Below, piece after piece: positions 32,286 to 40,805 of a DNA stretch of 64,000 nt; the stretch's first letter is position 1; each line of letters begins with the position of its first letter. Made by a program: the position numbers and the translations under genes. Below the pieces are notes generated by a model. The model saw only the letters and a list, made by a program, of their open reading frames with translations. It made no database searches and was not told the DNA's origin. Origin of the DNA: Rhodococcus koreensis (GTDB lineage Bacteria; Actinomycetota; Actinomycetes; Mycobacteriales; Mycobacteriaceae); the NCBI RefSeq assembly GCF_900105905.1, contig NZ_FNSV01000005.1, positions 3,596,001-3,660,000 on the forward strand, written 5' to 3'.

Positions 32286-33335
32286 TCACGGCACGAGGAC
32301 GGCGCGCCCGCGAATCGCTCCGCGGCGCAGCCGGTCGTACACGTCGACGGCGTCGTCCAATCGGTACGCCGTCGATTCGACGCTCAGCAGACCTCGTTGC
32401 GCGAGATCGACCACCGCCTCGAGGTCGGCGCGGGTTCCCCAGAACGGGGCGCTGACCTGCCAGCCGCCCGGCAGTCCGAGGTCCTTGCCGACCGTGAGCC
32501 GGCCGCCCCCGCTGCCCACGGTCACCAGGCGGCCACCGGGGCCGAGCAACTGCGCGGCCGATTCCATCGTGGCCGGTGATCCCACGAAATCGAACACCAC
32601 GTCGGCGAAGCGAGGCTCTGTGCCGGAATCGGCCACCTCGCACACCGCCCGGTCCGCCCCCAACCGGAGGGCGAGGTCGCGCGAGTCCTCGCGTGGATCG
32701 ACCGCGATGATCGTGCCGGCGCCGAGAGCGCGAAGGATCTGGACAGCGAGATGGCCCAGCCCCCCGACACCGACCACGACGGTGACCGAGTGGCCGTCGA
32801 CGAGGTCCCGGTTCGTTCGGATCGCGTGGTAGGCGGTCAGGGCGGCATCGGCGAGCGGGGCGGCACTCTCGGGAGCGAGCCCCCGGGTGCGCACCACGAA
32901 CCGTTCCGAGGGAACGATCATGGCCTCGGCGAGGCCGCCGTCGTGCCCGAGACCGTTGCCGATCGCCGCGAGCCTGCCGTCCGCCCGCGGACGCAGGTCG
33001 TGACAGTAGTTCTCCCGGCCCCGCCTGCAGTTGCGGCACTCCCCGCAGGACCACACACCGTGGACCACCACGGACTCGCCGATCCACGACCTGTCGGCGT
33101 CCGGTCCCGCGCCGACCACGGTTCCGGCCACCTCGTGCCCGAGTGTGAGCGGGAGCGGGTAGTCGAACGCACCTGCGGGTGCGTCCATGACGTGCAGGTC
33201 GGATCGGCAGAGCCCGGCGGCCCGGACCTCGATCAGCAGTTCGGCGCCCCGCGGTTCGGGGACTGGGACGCGCTGGACCTCCACCGGTTGGCCCCAGGTG
33301 GTCAGGCGCACTGCACGCATCATCTCGATGTCCAT
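32286..33335 (-). CDS. Zinc-dependent alcohol dehydrogenase
   Basis: A 349-residue medium-chain dehydrogenase. Catalytic zinc ligands are the Cys in AGLCRSDLHV (about 43) and the His-Glu in LGHEVAG. The structural zinc is held by CGECRNCRRGRENYC at residues about 95-110. The NAD site is VVVGVGGLGHLAVQILRALG with the Asp of IAVDPRED favouring NAD. The ATG at 33335 lies 11 bp after the upstream SDR stop. It oxidises an alcohol of the pathway; substrate unknown. Confidence 0.92.
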   Translation of the reverse strand: MDIEMMRAVRLTTWGQPVEVQRVPVPEPRGAELLIEVRAAGLCRSDLHVMDAPAGAFDYPLPLTLGHEVAGTVVGAGPDADRSWIGESVVVHGVWSCGECRNCRRGRENYCHDLRPRADGRLAAIGNGLGHDGGLAEAMIVPSERFVVRTRGLAPESAAPLADAALTAYHAIRTNRDLVDGHSVTVVVGVGGLGHLAVQILRALGAGTIIAVDPREDSRDLALRLGADRAVCEVADSGTEPRFADVVFDFVGSPATMESAAQLLGPGGRLVTVGSGGGRLTVGKDLGLPGGWQVSAPFWGTRADLEAVVDLAQRGLLSVESTAYRLDDAVDVYDRLRRGAIRGRAVLVP

Positions 33336-33346
33336 GGTCCTGTCGC

Positions 33347-34108
33347 CTACCTGGCTGCCCAGCCGCCGTCGACGACGAGCGTCTGTCCGGTGACATACGA
33401 AGAAGCATCCGATGCGAGGAACAGCACGGCGCCGTCCACCTCGCCCGCCCGGCCACCGCGGCCGAGCATCGTATTGCGGCGCACCCAGTCGGCCGAGCGC
33501 TGGTTGCCGAACAGTCCGTCCGTCATTTCGGTATCGAACCACCCGGGCACGACGGCGTTGACACGGGCGCCCCGCCTGCCCCACTGACCCGCCAACTCGC
33601 GGGTCAGCCCGAGAATGCCCGCCTTCGACGCCGCGTAGCTCGCACCGCCGATGGGAGCGGTGGACACCAGACCGATCACCGAGGAGATGTTGATGATCGA
33701 GATCCCCGCGCCCTCCGGAACGGTCGACGTGGCATACGTGGCCAGATGGAAACCCGCCGCGAGGTTGACGTCGAGGATCGACGAGAACCCGTCGGCGGTT
33801 TCGTCCTCCGCGTTCGGAGGTCCGGGCTTGCCGGCATTGTTGACCAGGATGTCGACGTGGCCGGTTCGCTCGCGGGCGCGGTCGACGAGGCGGCGGCGGT
33901 CGGCGTCGACGGTGATGTCGCATTCGACCGGGACCACGGTGTCGACCTCCGCTGCCAGTGCCTCGAGCCGATCGATGCGGCGGGCGGCCGCGTAGACGGT
34001 GGCGCCTGCCGCGGCCAGCGTCCGCGCGAATCCCATCCCCAGTCCGGACGACGCACCCGTGACGACGGCGACGCGACCGCTCAGCTGGAACAGCTCGGGT
34101 ACCTGCAT
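33347..34108 (-). CDS. Short-chain dehydrogenase/reductase
   Basis: A 253-residue classical SDR with TGASSGLGMGFAR, RRIDR after beta-2 (Arg suggests NADP use), NNAGKPG, a catalytic Ser in INISSVIG, YAASKAG and the C-terminal QTLVVDGGWAAR. The ATG at 34108 (MQVPELFQLSGRVAVVTG) is preferred over an in-frame GTG ten codons earlier because it gives the usual SDR N-terminus and has GTAGGAG upstream. It sits mid-operon between an SDR and the zinc alcohol dehydrogenase. Confidence 0.88.
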   Translation of the reverse strand: MQVPELFQLSGRVAVVTGASSGLGMGFARTLAAAGATVYAAARRIDRLEALAAEVDTVVPVECDITVDADRRRLVDRARERTGHVDILVNNAGKPGPPNAEDETADGFSSILDVNLAAGFHLATYATSTVPEGAGISIINISSVIGLVSTAPIGGASYAASKAGILGLTRELAGQWGRRGARVNAVVPGWFDTEMTDGLFGNQRSADWVRRNTMLGRGGRAGEVDGAVLFLASDASSYVTGQTLVVDGGWAAR

Positions 34109-34143
34109 GTGGTTGGCTCCTACTCCTGTTCGTGGCACGCGCG

Positions 34144-34905
34144 TCAGTAGACGGCGGTGCGTCCGCCGTCTACCGGGATCACGGCCCCTGTTGTGTAGCC
34201 GGCACGGTCCCCGGCCAGATGCACGACGAGGCCGGCGATTTCATCCGGATGCCCCAGCCGTCCGGCGGGCAGCCGGTCGACGATCTTGCCGACGAACTCG
34301 TCGTCCCAGTCGGCCGCCATGTCGGTCGCGAATCCGCCCGGCATGATGCAGTTCACCCGCACCCGGGGCGCGTATTCCTGCGCGAACGCCATCGTCAGCG
34401 CGTTGAGGCCGTTCTTCGACGCCGCATACATCGCCTCGGGCGGGCTGGGCCGCACCGCGCCGATGCTCGAGATGTTGATGATCGAACCGCCTCCGGCCGC
34501 GCTCATCCTGGCGCCGGCCACCGCCATCAGCCGGAACGGTCCCTTGAGGTTGACTTCGATCGTCTTGTCGAAGAGCGACTCGGACACCGACTCCAGTGTC
34601 GGTGACAGGGGTGCGATGCCGGCGTTGTTCACGACGACGTCGAGCTTCCCGAATCGGGTGACGATGTGGTCGACCGCGGTTTCGATCGCGTCCCACTTCC
34701 CGACGTGCAGTGCGAGCGGTTCGGCGATTCCACCGGTGTCCCGGACGATCGCACGGGCCGCGGAGACGCACGCCTCCTCCTTGCGGCTCGACACGATCAC
34801 GGTGGCTCCCGCGGCGGCAAGGCCGCCGGCGATGGCGTATCCGAGCCCGCGGGTCGCGCCCGTGACCAGTGCGACCTTGCCCGTCAACTCCTGTGTCGTG
34901 TTCAT
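34144..34905 (-). CDS. Short-chain dehydrogenase/reductase
   Basis: A 253-residue classical SDR with TGATRGLGYAIAGGL, SSRKEE after beta-2 (NADP-type), NNAGIAPLSP, a catalytic Ser in INISSIGAVRP, YAASKNG and the C-terminal AVIPVDGGRTAVY. Resembles 3-oxoacyl-reductase/gluconate-dehydrogenase-like SDRs. It is coupled to the acyl-CoA dehydrogenase by an ATGA overlap. In Lva-type 4-hydroxyacid pathways an SDR oxidises the 3-hydroxyacyl-CoA product, a role that would fit here. Confidence 0.88.
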   Translation of the reverse strand: MNTTQELTGKVALVTGATRGLGYAIAGGLAAAGATVIVSSRKEEACVSAARAIVRDTGGIAEPLALHVGKWDAIETAVDHIVTRFGKLDVVVNNAGIAPLSPTLESVSESLFDKTIEVNLKGPFRLMAVAGARMSAAGGGSIINISSIGAVRPSPPEAMYAASKNGLNALTMAFAQEYAPRVRVNCIMPGGFATDMAADWDDEFVGKIVDRLPAGRLGHPDEIAGLVVHLAGDRAGYTTGAVIPVDGGRTAVY

Positions 34906-36104
34906 GCGTACTTCTTCAGTTCGAGGCGCGCGATCGTGCGCAGATGGACTTCGTTCGGGCCGTCGGCGATCTGCAGTGCCCGGGTGATCGCGTACAGCCG
35001 GGCCAGGATCGTGTCGTCACTCACGCCCGCAGCGCCGTGCGCCTGGACGGCGTGGTCGACCACTCGATGCGCAACCTCCATCGCCGCCACCTTGATCGCG
35101 GCGACCTCCGAGCGGGCCGCGGCATTGCCGCGGGTGTCCATCAGCCACGACGACTGCAGAACCAGCAGCCGGATCTGGTCGATCTCCATCCGGCTCCGCG
35201 CAATCCACTCACGCACCACACCGCGATCGGCGAGGGGTCCCCCGAACGCGGTGCGCTGCAGGACCCGTCGGCACATCAGCTCGAGGGCGCGTTCGGCCAT
35301 GCCGATCGCCCGCATCGCGTAGTGCATGCGCCCCGGCCCGAGTCGGCCCTGCGCGATCGCGAACCCGTCGCCCTCGGCGCCGAGCATGTGGTCGGCGGGC
35401 ACCCGCACGTCCGTGAACTGGACCTCGCCGTGACCGAGCCGGTCCCGGTAGCCGAACATCGGCAGATCGCGGAGCACCTCGATGCCGGGAGCATCCGCCG
35501 GCACCAGGATCATGCTCTGCTGCCGGTACGTCGGGGCGTCGGAATCGGACTTGCCCATGAAGATGACGAGCTTGCAGTCGGGATCGAGAATGCCCGAGGT
35601 GTACCACTTCCGGCCGTTCAGGACGTACTCGTCGCCGTCGCGGCGGATGGTCGAGGTGATGTTGGTGGCGTCCGAACTCGCCACCTCCGGTTCCGTCATC
35701 GCGAACGCCGACCTGATCGTGCAGTCCAGGAGCGGCGCGAGCCAGCGTGACTGCTGCTGCGGGGTGCCGTACATGGCGAGTATTTCCATGTTGCCGGTGT
35801 CGGGTGCCGAGCAGTTGATCGCTTCATTGCCGATCACCGATCGTCCGACCATCTCGGCAAGAGGGGCGTACTCGAGGTTGGTGAGCCCGGCGCCCCATTC
35901 GCCGTGCGTCATGAAGAGGTTCCACAGTCCGAGTTCCCGTGCCTTCGCCTGCAGGTCCAGCATGACCTTCGGCTGTTCGTGCGGGTTGTCGTTCGACCTG
36001 ATCTGCTCGTCGTACACGGCCTCGGCCGGATAGACGTGCTCTTCCATGAAGGTCCGCAGTTGCTCGAGCAGTCGCTCGGTGCGTGCGGAGTATCCGAAGT
36101 CCAC
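34902..36104 (-). CDS. Acyl-CoA dehydrogenase, ACAD10/ACAD11 type
   Basis: A 400-residue flavoenzyme. It has the long N-terminal helix TFMEEHVYPAEAVYDEQI, GLTNLEYAPLAEMVGRS, NCSAPDTGNMEIL, the FAD-contacting AMTEPEVASSDATNI and GRKWYTSGI, then GRLGPGRMHYAMRAIGMAERAL and a C-terminal ADGPNEVHLRTIARLEL. This pattern is that of the dehydrogenase half of mammalian ACAD10/11 and of LvaC. In those systems it works with an APH-fold kinase, here encoded 53 bp upstream, to turn 4-phosphoacyl-CoA into an enoyl- then 3-hydroxyacyl-CoA. The same role here is inference. Confidence 0.9.
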   Translation of the reverse strand: MDFGYSARTERLLEQLRTFMEEHVYPAEAVYDEQIRSNDNPHEQPKVMLDLQAKARELGLWNLFMTHGEWGAGLTNLEYAPLAEMVGRSVIGNEAINCSAPDTGNMEILAMYGTPQQQSRWLAPLLDCTIRSAFAMTEPEVASSDATNITSTIRRDGDEYVLNGRKWYTSGILDPDCKLVIFMGKSDSDAPTYRQQSMILVPADAPGIEVLRDLPMFGYRDRLGHGEVQFTDVRVPADHMLGAEGDGFAIAQGRLGPGRMHYAMRAIGMAERALELMCRRVLQRTAFGGPLADRGVVREWIARSRMEIDQIRLLVLQSSWLMDTRGNAAARSEVAAIKVAAMEVAHRVVDHAVQAHGAAGVSDDTILARLYAITRALQIADGPNEVHLRTIARLELKKYA

Positions 36105-36156
36105 GTGTCGTCCTTTCTGTTCCTGTCAGCGCCTCGAGCGGTGCGCGAAAGAGTGG

Positions 36157-37119
36157 TCAGGCAAGTAGTGCGGTGCCGCTGCGAATGAGCTGCGAGATGG
36201 TGTCGGGCAGCCGTTCCTGATCGGGATCGTGGTGGCGGCCCTCTCGGTGCCTGCGCAGGTTGTGGCCCATGATCGCCGCCATCTTCAGACGGCCGAGTGC
36301 GTTGAACCAGTTCATGTCCGGCAGTGCCGGGGCGTCCCCGGTGTAGAGGTCGATCAGCTCGTCCTCGCTCGGCAGGTTCGGCACCGCGCGCCCCACACCG
36401 GGGAAGTTCACACCGTCGGCGAAGACGAGGAACCAGCCGAGCTCGACCCGCGGATCGCCCAGGCTCCAGATCTCCCAGTCGATCAATGCCGCCGGCTCCG
36501 TGCCCCGCGCGATGATGTTGCCGAGCCGGTAGTCGCCGTGCACCAACGTGGGCGCCATCCCGTCCGGGACATCGGCGGCGAGCAGACGCAGCAACTCCTC
36601 GCCCCCGCTCACGAGTTCGGGGGGAACGGCGCCCAGGGTGCGTTGCCACCGCGCCAGCTCGGCGGCCGGCGACAACGGATCACCGGCGGCCGGGATCGTG
36701 TCGAGGGGCACCGCGTGCAGAAGCGGGAGCACCTCGGCGGCCCGGCGCATCCGCGCGGCAGCGACGGCCGGTTCGACCGCCGGTGTATCGAGCACCGGCT
36801 CGAGGGATTCCCCGGCGACGCACTCCATCGCGAACCACGCCGGACCGTCCTCGTCGACGGTGACGATGCGGGGCACGGGAACCGCTGTGGCGCCGAGCGT
36901 TTCCATGATCCTCGCCTGGCGCACCATGTCGTGCCGCCCGATGGGACGCTGCCCCTCGGGCACAGCCTTGACGACGAGGTCGCCCCCACCGGTCCGGACC
37001 TTGTAGGTCAGTCCGGAGTGCCCGCCGGGCAGCGGCTCGAGCGGGCCGACGTCCAGGCCCGGGTTCTGCTCGCGCAGGCGACGCGCCACACGGTCGTCGA
37101 GGGTGATCGTTGCACTCAC
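36157..37119 (-). CDS. APH-fold phosphotransferase, probable hydroxyacyl-CoA kinase (LvaA/ACAD10-11 kinase type)
   Basis: A 320-residue kinase. The nucleotide loop region GGHSGLTYKV and the lysine in DLVVKAVPEG come first, followed by FAMECVAGESLEPVLD. The Brenner motif is LVHGDYRLGNIIARG at about residue 200, and DWE in ALIDWEIWSLGDP supplies the metal ligand. The gene starts with GTG 37119, overlapping the upstream dehydrogenase stop. Its direct neighbour is an ACAD10/11-type dehydrogenase. This pair is the hallmark of 4-hydroxyacyl-CoA catabolism, where the kinase phosphorylates the 4-hydroxyl. Aminoglycoside resistance is very unlikely in this setting. Confidence 0.88.
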   Translation of the reverse strand: MSATITLDDRVARRLREQNPGLDVGPLEPLPGGHSGLTYKVRTGGGDLVVKAVPEGQRPIGRHDMVRQARIMETLGATAVPVPRIVTVDEDGPAWFAMECVAGESLEPVLDTPAVEPAVAAARMRRAAEVLPLLHAVPLDTIPAAGDPLSPAAELARWQRTLGAVPPELVSGGEELLRLLAADVPDGMAPTLVHGDYRLGNIIARGTEPAALIDWEIWSLGDPRVELGWFLVFADGVNFPGVGRAVPNLPSEDELIDLYTGDAPALPDMNWFNALGRLKMAAIMGHNLRRHREGRHHDPDQERLPDTISQLIRSGTALLA

Positions 37120-38321
37120 GGGCGGGGCTCCCTCGGCAGGCCGAGCACGCGCTCGGCGAGGATGTTGCGCTGGATCTCGTCGGTGCCGCCTGCGATGCGG
37201 TAGCCGGGTGCGCCGAGCACGTGCTCGGTCCACGCGAACGTTCCCCACTCGCCCGAGTCGGCGATCAGGTCGCGCCCCAGCAGCATCCGGACGACCTCCG
37301 AAGTGCGCGCCATGGTGTCGGTGGCGAGCAACTTGCCCACCGACGCCTCCGGGCCGGGGTCCTTGTCGGCGACGACGGCGGCGGCCACCCGCATTCCCGT
37401 CACCCGCTGGACATAGCTGCGCGTCACCAGATCCGCGACCTTGTCACGCTCGATCTCGGACAGCTCCCGGCCCAGGTGGCGGGCGAGTTCGACGGCCTGG
37501 TCCGCGTTGGCCAGGCCGAGATTCCCGGCGTCGAGGCGCTCGGCGGCCAGCACGGTCAATGCGACCGGCCAGCCCTGCCCCACCGGCCCCAGCCGGTAGT
37601 CGTCCGACAGTTCGACGCCGTCGAGATACACCTCGTTGAAGGAACTGCCCCCGGTCATCTGGCGGATCGGCCGGACGGTGACGCCGGGAGCGTCCATCGG
37701 GACCAGGAAGACGGTGAGGCCCTTGTGTTTGGGCGCGTCGGGGTCGGTGCGGCACACCGCGACCCCGACGTCGGCGACCCGGGCGCCGGACGTCCAGACC
37801 TTGTGCCCGGTGATCGTCCACCGGCCGTCCCGCTCGACCGCTTTCGTCCGGACCGCCGCCAGGTCGGATCCGGCTTCGGTTTCCGAGAACAGCTGACAGG
37901 CGATGATGTCGGTGCGAAGCATCGCCCGCACGTACCGCTCACACTGCTCGGGCGTTCCCCACTGGGCGATGGCCGGTGCGACCAGTTGCTGAGTGACCGA
38001 GAACATTTCGGTTCGGCGGGGCACGTCGAAACAGTTCTCCTCCCGCCGGAAGGCGAGCACATAGGACATCGGCAGTCCGCGTCCGCCGAATTCGACCGGC
38101 CAGTTCATCGAACCCCAGCCGGCGTCGAACTTCGTCTGCTCGTACGCCCGGATGTGGTCGGTCTCTTCGCGTTCCTGCGCGGCGGTCCAGTTCTCGAAGA
38201 CGGCGACCGAGTCGGGTCCCACCCCCCATTTGATCTGGGTGCGCGGTTCGGCGACCGTTCGCAGCCACGCGCGGGCGCCGTCCACGAACTGGTCCAGGCC
38301 GGGCATCGTTGCTTGATTCAT
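37116..38321 (-). CDS. Acyl-CoA dehydrogenase (FadE-type)
   Basis: A 401-residue acyl-CoA dehydrogenase of the kind used on bulky, branched or cyclic acyl-CoAs in mycobacteria and rhodococci. Motifs are WGSMNWPVEFGGRGL, the flavin contact CQLFSETEAGSDLAAVRT, the FAD-binding GHKVWTSGA and the C-terminal AGGTDEIQRNILAERVLGL. It introduces an alpha,beta-double bond with FAD. It could act as homo-oligomer or with a second subunit such as the 40.8-kb paralogue. The gene overlaps the kinase start by 4 bp. Confidence 0.9.
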   Translation of the reverse strand: MNQATMPGLDQFVDGARAWLRTVAEPRTQIKWGVGPDSVAVFENWTAAQEREETDHIRAYEQTKFDAGWGSMNWPVEFGGRGLPMSYVLAFRREENCFDVPRRTEMFSVTQQLVAPAIAQWGTPEQCERYVRAMLRTDIIACQLFSETEAGSDLAAVRTKAVERDGRWTITGHKVWTSGARVADVGVAVCRTDPDAPKHKGLTVFLVPMDAPGVTVRPIRQMTGGSSFNEVYLDGVELSDDYRLGPVGQGWPVALTVLAAERLDAGNLGLANADQAVELARHLGRELSEIERDKVADLVTRSYVQRVTGMRVAAAVVADKDPGPEASVGKLLATDTMARTSEVVRMLLGRDLIADSGEWGTFAWTEHVLGAPGYRIAGGTDEIQRNILAERVLGLPREPRP

Positions 38322-38330
38322 GGCTCTTCC

Positions 38331-39479
38331 TCAGACTGACAGGACGGTGCAGGCGCTGATCCCGGGCGCACCGTAGACGTGGGTGAATCCGATGCGCGGG
38401 TTTCCGGGGACCTGCCGGGCACCGGCCTCACCGCGCAATTGCGTGACGATCTCGTGTATCTGCCGGAGGCCGGACGCGCCGATCGGTTCCCCGTTCGCGA
38501 TGCAACCGCCGTCGGTGTTGACCGGGATCCGCCCGCCGATTTCCGTCTCCCCTGCGGCGATCAGCTTTTCCTGCTCGCCGTGCTCGCAGAATCCGCATTC
38601 GGCCATGTGCATGATCTCGGCGCCGCTCTCCGTGTCCTGGAGTTGCGCGACGTCCACGTCGGAAGGTCCGAGTCCGGCCTGCTCGAATGCGGCCGCCGCG
38701 GTGGACGTGCTCACGCTCGACGGGGTACCCGCGCCCTGTATCGACGGGCCGAACACCTCGAACGAGCCGAACCGGCGGGTGCCCGCCGAAATGCCCCGCA
38801 GGTGCACCGGTCGTCCGCCGAGTCGCCGGACGGCGGTCTCGCTCGCCACGACGACGGCCGCACCGCCCTCGCCGGGTGAGCAGAACATGTACCTGGTCAG
38901 GGGGTCGTTGACCATGTCCGCGGCGGCGATCGTCTCGGCGGACATGGGTTCACGCCGCCAGGCATTCGGGTTCAGGGAGCCGTTGCGATACGCCTTCTCC
39001 GCGACGGCGGCCAGTGTGGGGGCGCTGATTCCGTGTTCGCGCATGTACCGCGCGATCTTGATGCCGAAGAACTGGGTGGTGACCATGAGACCCGCCTCGC
39101 CGTAGCCGACGGGCAGACCCCAGTCCTGTGGCGCCGGGTCGAACGCACCGCGCGGGTGCTTGTCGAAGCCGACCGCGAGCGCGATGTCGGCGGCGCCGGC
39201 ACGAATGGCGTTGACGGCCGACACCAGTGCGCTACCCCCTGTCGCGCAACCGTTCTTGACGTTGGTGAACGGGATTCCGGTGAGTCCGAGTTCGGACACC
39301 AGGGTGTCGGCGAGCCCGGAGCCGTCACTGCCACCGAACGCGACCTGAACGTCGGTCCACGCGATGCCGGCGTCGGCCAGGGCGGACGCGATCGCGTCCA
39401 GGGCGAGCCCGCGGCCGGTCTTGTCCGGTTGGCGCCCGAATTTCGACAGTCCGGCCCCGATGATCGACACGGTGGACAT
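38331..39479 (-). CDS. SCP-x-type thiolase or thiolase-fold aldolase
   Basis: A 382-residue thiolase-superfamily protein of the non-specific lipid-transfer (SCP-x) branch. The nucleophile cysteine is in FTNVKNGCATGGSALVSA at about residue 83. The C-terminal half has NTDGGCIANGEPIGASG, where the usual catalytic GHP reads GEP, and ends THVYGAPGISACTVLSV. Loss of the histidine is compatible with a retro-aldol rather than a Claisen cleavage, as in Ltp2-like steroid side-chain aldolases, which also pair with a DUF35 partner. The DUF35 gene is immediately upstream, overlapping by one base. It starts at ATG 39479. Confidence 0.88.
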   Translation of the reverse strand: MSTVSIIGAGLSKFGRQPDKTGRGLALDAIASALADAGIAWTDVQVAFGGSDGSGLADTLVSELGLTGIPFTNVKNGCATGGSALVSAVNAIRAGAADIALAVGFDKHPRGAFDPAPQDWGLPVGYGEAGLMVTTQFFGIKIARYMREHGISAPTLAAVAEKAYRNGSLNPNAWRREPMSAETIAAADMVNDPLTRYMFCSPGEGGAAVVVASETAVRRLGGRPVHLRGISAGTRRFGSFEVFGPSIQGAGTPSSVSTSTAAAAFEQAGLGPSDVDVAQLQDTESGAEIMHMAECGFCEHGEQEKLIAAGETEIGGRIPVNTDGGCIANGEPIGASGLRQIHEIVTQLRGEAGARQVPGNPRIGFTHVYGAPGISACTVLSV

Positions 39480-39856
39480 CAGCGGGTCTCCTTCAGATAT
39501 GCGTCGGTGGCGAACCGGGGCACCGGTGCCGTGGCGACCAAGGTCACCGGCGCCCCGTCGTCCAACTCGTCGAAGTCGTGGCAGTCGAGCACGGCTTCGA
39601 CCCTGATTCCCTCGGGGAGTTCGACGTAGCCGACCGCGAACGGCGAGAACCCGTCCGGCGGCGGAACATACGGCGGCGATTTCGGGGCGAACCGCTGAAC
39701 CGTGTACGCCCAGACCGTTCCGCGTGTGCTCAGCGCAACCGGCGACATCGCCGGTCGTGAACACTGCGAGCACAGGCTGGTGGCCGGGAACGCCACCGTC
39801 GAGCAGTGGGAGCACCGGCTCGCGCCGAGTGCCGGCGCGGTATGTGTCTCGCCCAT
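39479..39856 (-). CDS. DUF35 zinc-ribbon/OB-fold protein, partner of the thiolase
   Basis: A 125-residue protein. A rubredoxin-like zinc ribbon has CSHC at about residue 15 and CSQC at about 30; an OB fold then carries GTVWAYTVQRF, FAVGYVELPEGIRVEAVL and PVTLVATAP. Such proteins bind the CoA moiety for SCP-x-type thiolases, HMG-CoA-like synthases and ChsH2-Ltp2 aldolases. ATG 39856 is chosen over a TTG two codons earlier because of a GAGGAGAG site. Coupled to the thiolase gene, with which it surely forms a complex. Confidence 0.88.
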   Translation of the reverse strand: MGETHTAPALGASRCSHCSTVAFPATSLCSQCSRPAMSPVALSTRGTVWAYTVQRFAPKSPPYVPPPDGFSPFAVGYVELPEGIRVEAVLDCHDFDELDDGAPVTLVATAPVPRFATDAYLKETR

Positions 39857-39894
39857 CGTCAATCTCTCCTCGGGATTCGTCGGCGGCGTTCGGG

Positions 39895-40683
39895 TCAGCG
39901 ACCGACCCAGACCGGGTCACGCTTTTCGAGGAACGCGTTCACGCCTTCGCGTGCGTCCTCGGACTGCAGCGCGTTGCCGACGGCGAGGTGCTCCATCACC
40001 ATGAGCGACTGGATGTCCGCGTCGAGACCGCGGTCGATGCACATCTTGGTGAGCTTCATCATGAACGGACTCTTGTCCACGATCGGCGCGATGAACTCGG
40101 CGACGAGCTTGTCGAGGTCTTCGGCCGGCACCGAAGCGTTGATCAGGTCGAAGGCCTCCGCCTCCTTGCCGGTGAGGAGCTTGCCGGTGAGCATGAGCTC
40201 CTTGGTCTTCCGAATGCCGATCATCCGCGGGAGCCGGTAGATCGGGCCCGCACCACCGAACAGCGCGCGGCGAATGTGGAAGTCGCCGATACGGGCGTCC
40301 TCGGCCGCGATGGCGAAGTCGCAGGAGATCATCAGCTCGAAACCGCCCGCGGTGACGAAGCCTTCGAGGACCGCGACGGACGGCGTGTTCATCGAGTACA
40401 GGCGGTCGCACACCCGGGCCGACAGCACCGCGACATCCATCGCGGTGGTGGAGCCGACGTACTTCTCCCGCAGTTCGTCGAGATCGAATCCCGAGCAGAA
40501 CGTGCCGTCGCGTCCACGCAGGACCAGCACTTTGAGTTCGGGGTCGTTGTCGACCTCGACGATGATCTCGTCGAGGCGGTGCAGCAACTCGACGGTGACC
40601 GCGTTCTTCTTGTGCGGGCGGTTGAGCCACACGCGGGCGACGTCGCCGTCCTTCTCGAGAACGATGTGATCGGTGTCCACCAT
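39895..40683 (-). CDS. Enoyl-CoA hydratase/isomerase family protein
   Basis: A 262-residue crotonase. The oxyanion elements are GTFCSGFDLDEL at about residue 65 and VTAGGFELMISCDFAIA at about 110-125, with the first catalytic glutamate present in GGFEL. At the second glutamate position the sequence reads IGDFHIRRALFGGAGP where hydratases normally have a PE pair, so it may be an isomerase, hydrolase or atypical hydratase. It is the first gene of the ten-gene minus-strand operon running to 30.7 kb, with an island operator 27 bp upstream. Confidence 0.9.
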   Translation of the reverse strand: MVDTDHIVLEKDGDVARVWLNRPHKKNAVTVELLHRLDEIIVEVDNDPELKVLVLRGRDGTFCSGFDLDELREKYVGSTTAMDVAVLSARVCDRLYSMNTPSVAVLEGFVTAGGFELMISCDFAIAAEDARIGDFHIRRALFGGAGPIYRLPRMIGIRKTKELMLTGKLLTGKEAEAFDLINASVPAEDLDKLVAEFIAPIVDKSPFMMKLTKMCIDRGLDADIQSLMVMEHLAVGNALQSEDAREGVNAFLEKRDPVWVGR

Positions 40684-40709
40684 GTCGGGGTCCTTTCGAG
40701 GGATGAAAC

Positions 40710-40727
40710 TGAACTGGATTCACTTCA
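40710..40727. promoter_or_regulatory. Island operator site 9, before the ten-gene operon
   Basis: TGAACTGGATTCACTTCA matches the consensus at 14 of 16 positions and is identical to site 4 at 20.76 kb. The flanks extend the symmetry (AAC...GTT). It should control transcription of 40683 to 30710. Confidence 0.8.
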
Positions 40728-40805
40728 GTTCTACTGGGTGGGAGGTGTTCCGTCAATAGCGGGGTCGAAGAGCGTCGGATTCGGCCGGCAGCAGCCGGCC
40801 CGATG

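Noticed and set aside
36157..37119. Aminoglycoside phosphotransferase (antibiotic resistance)
   Set aside because: The fold is shared, but the operon partners (ACAD10/11-type dehydrogenase, CoA ligase) and the sequence pattern fit hydroxyacyl-CoA kinases.
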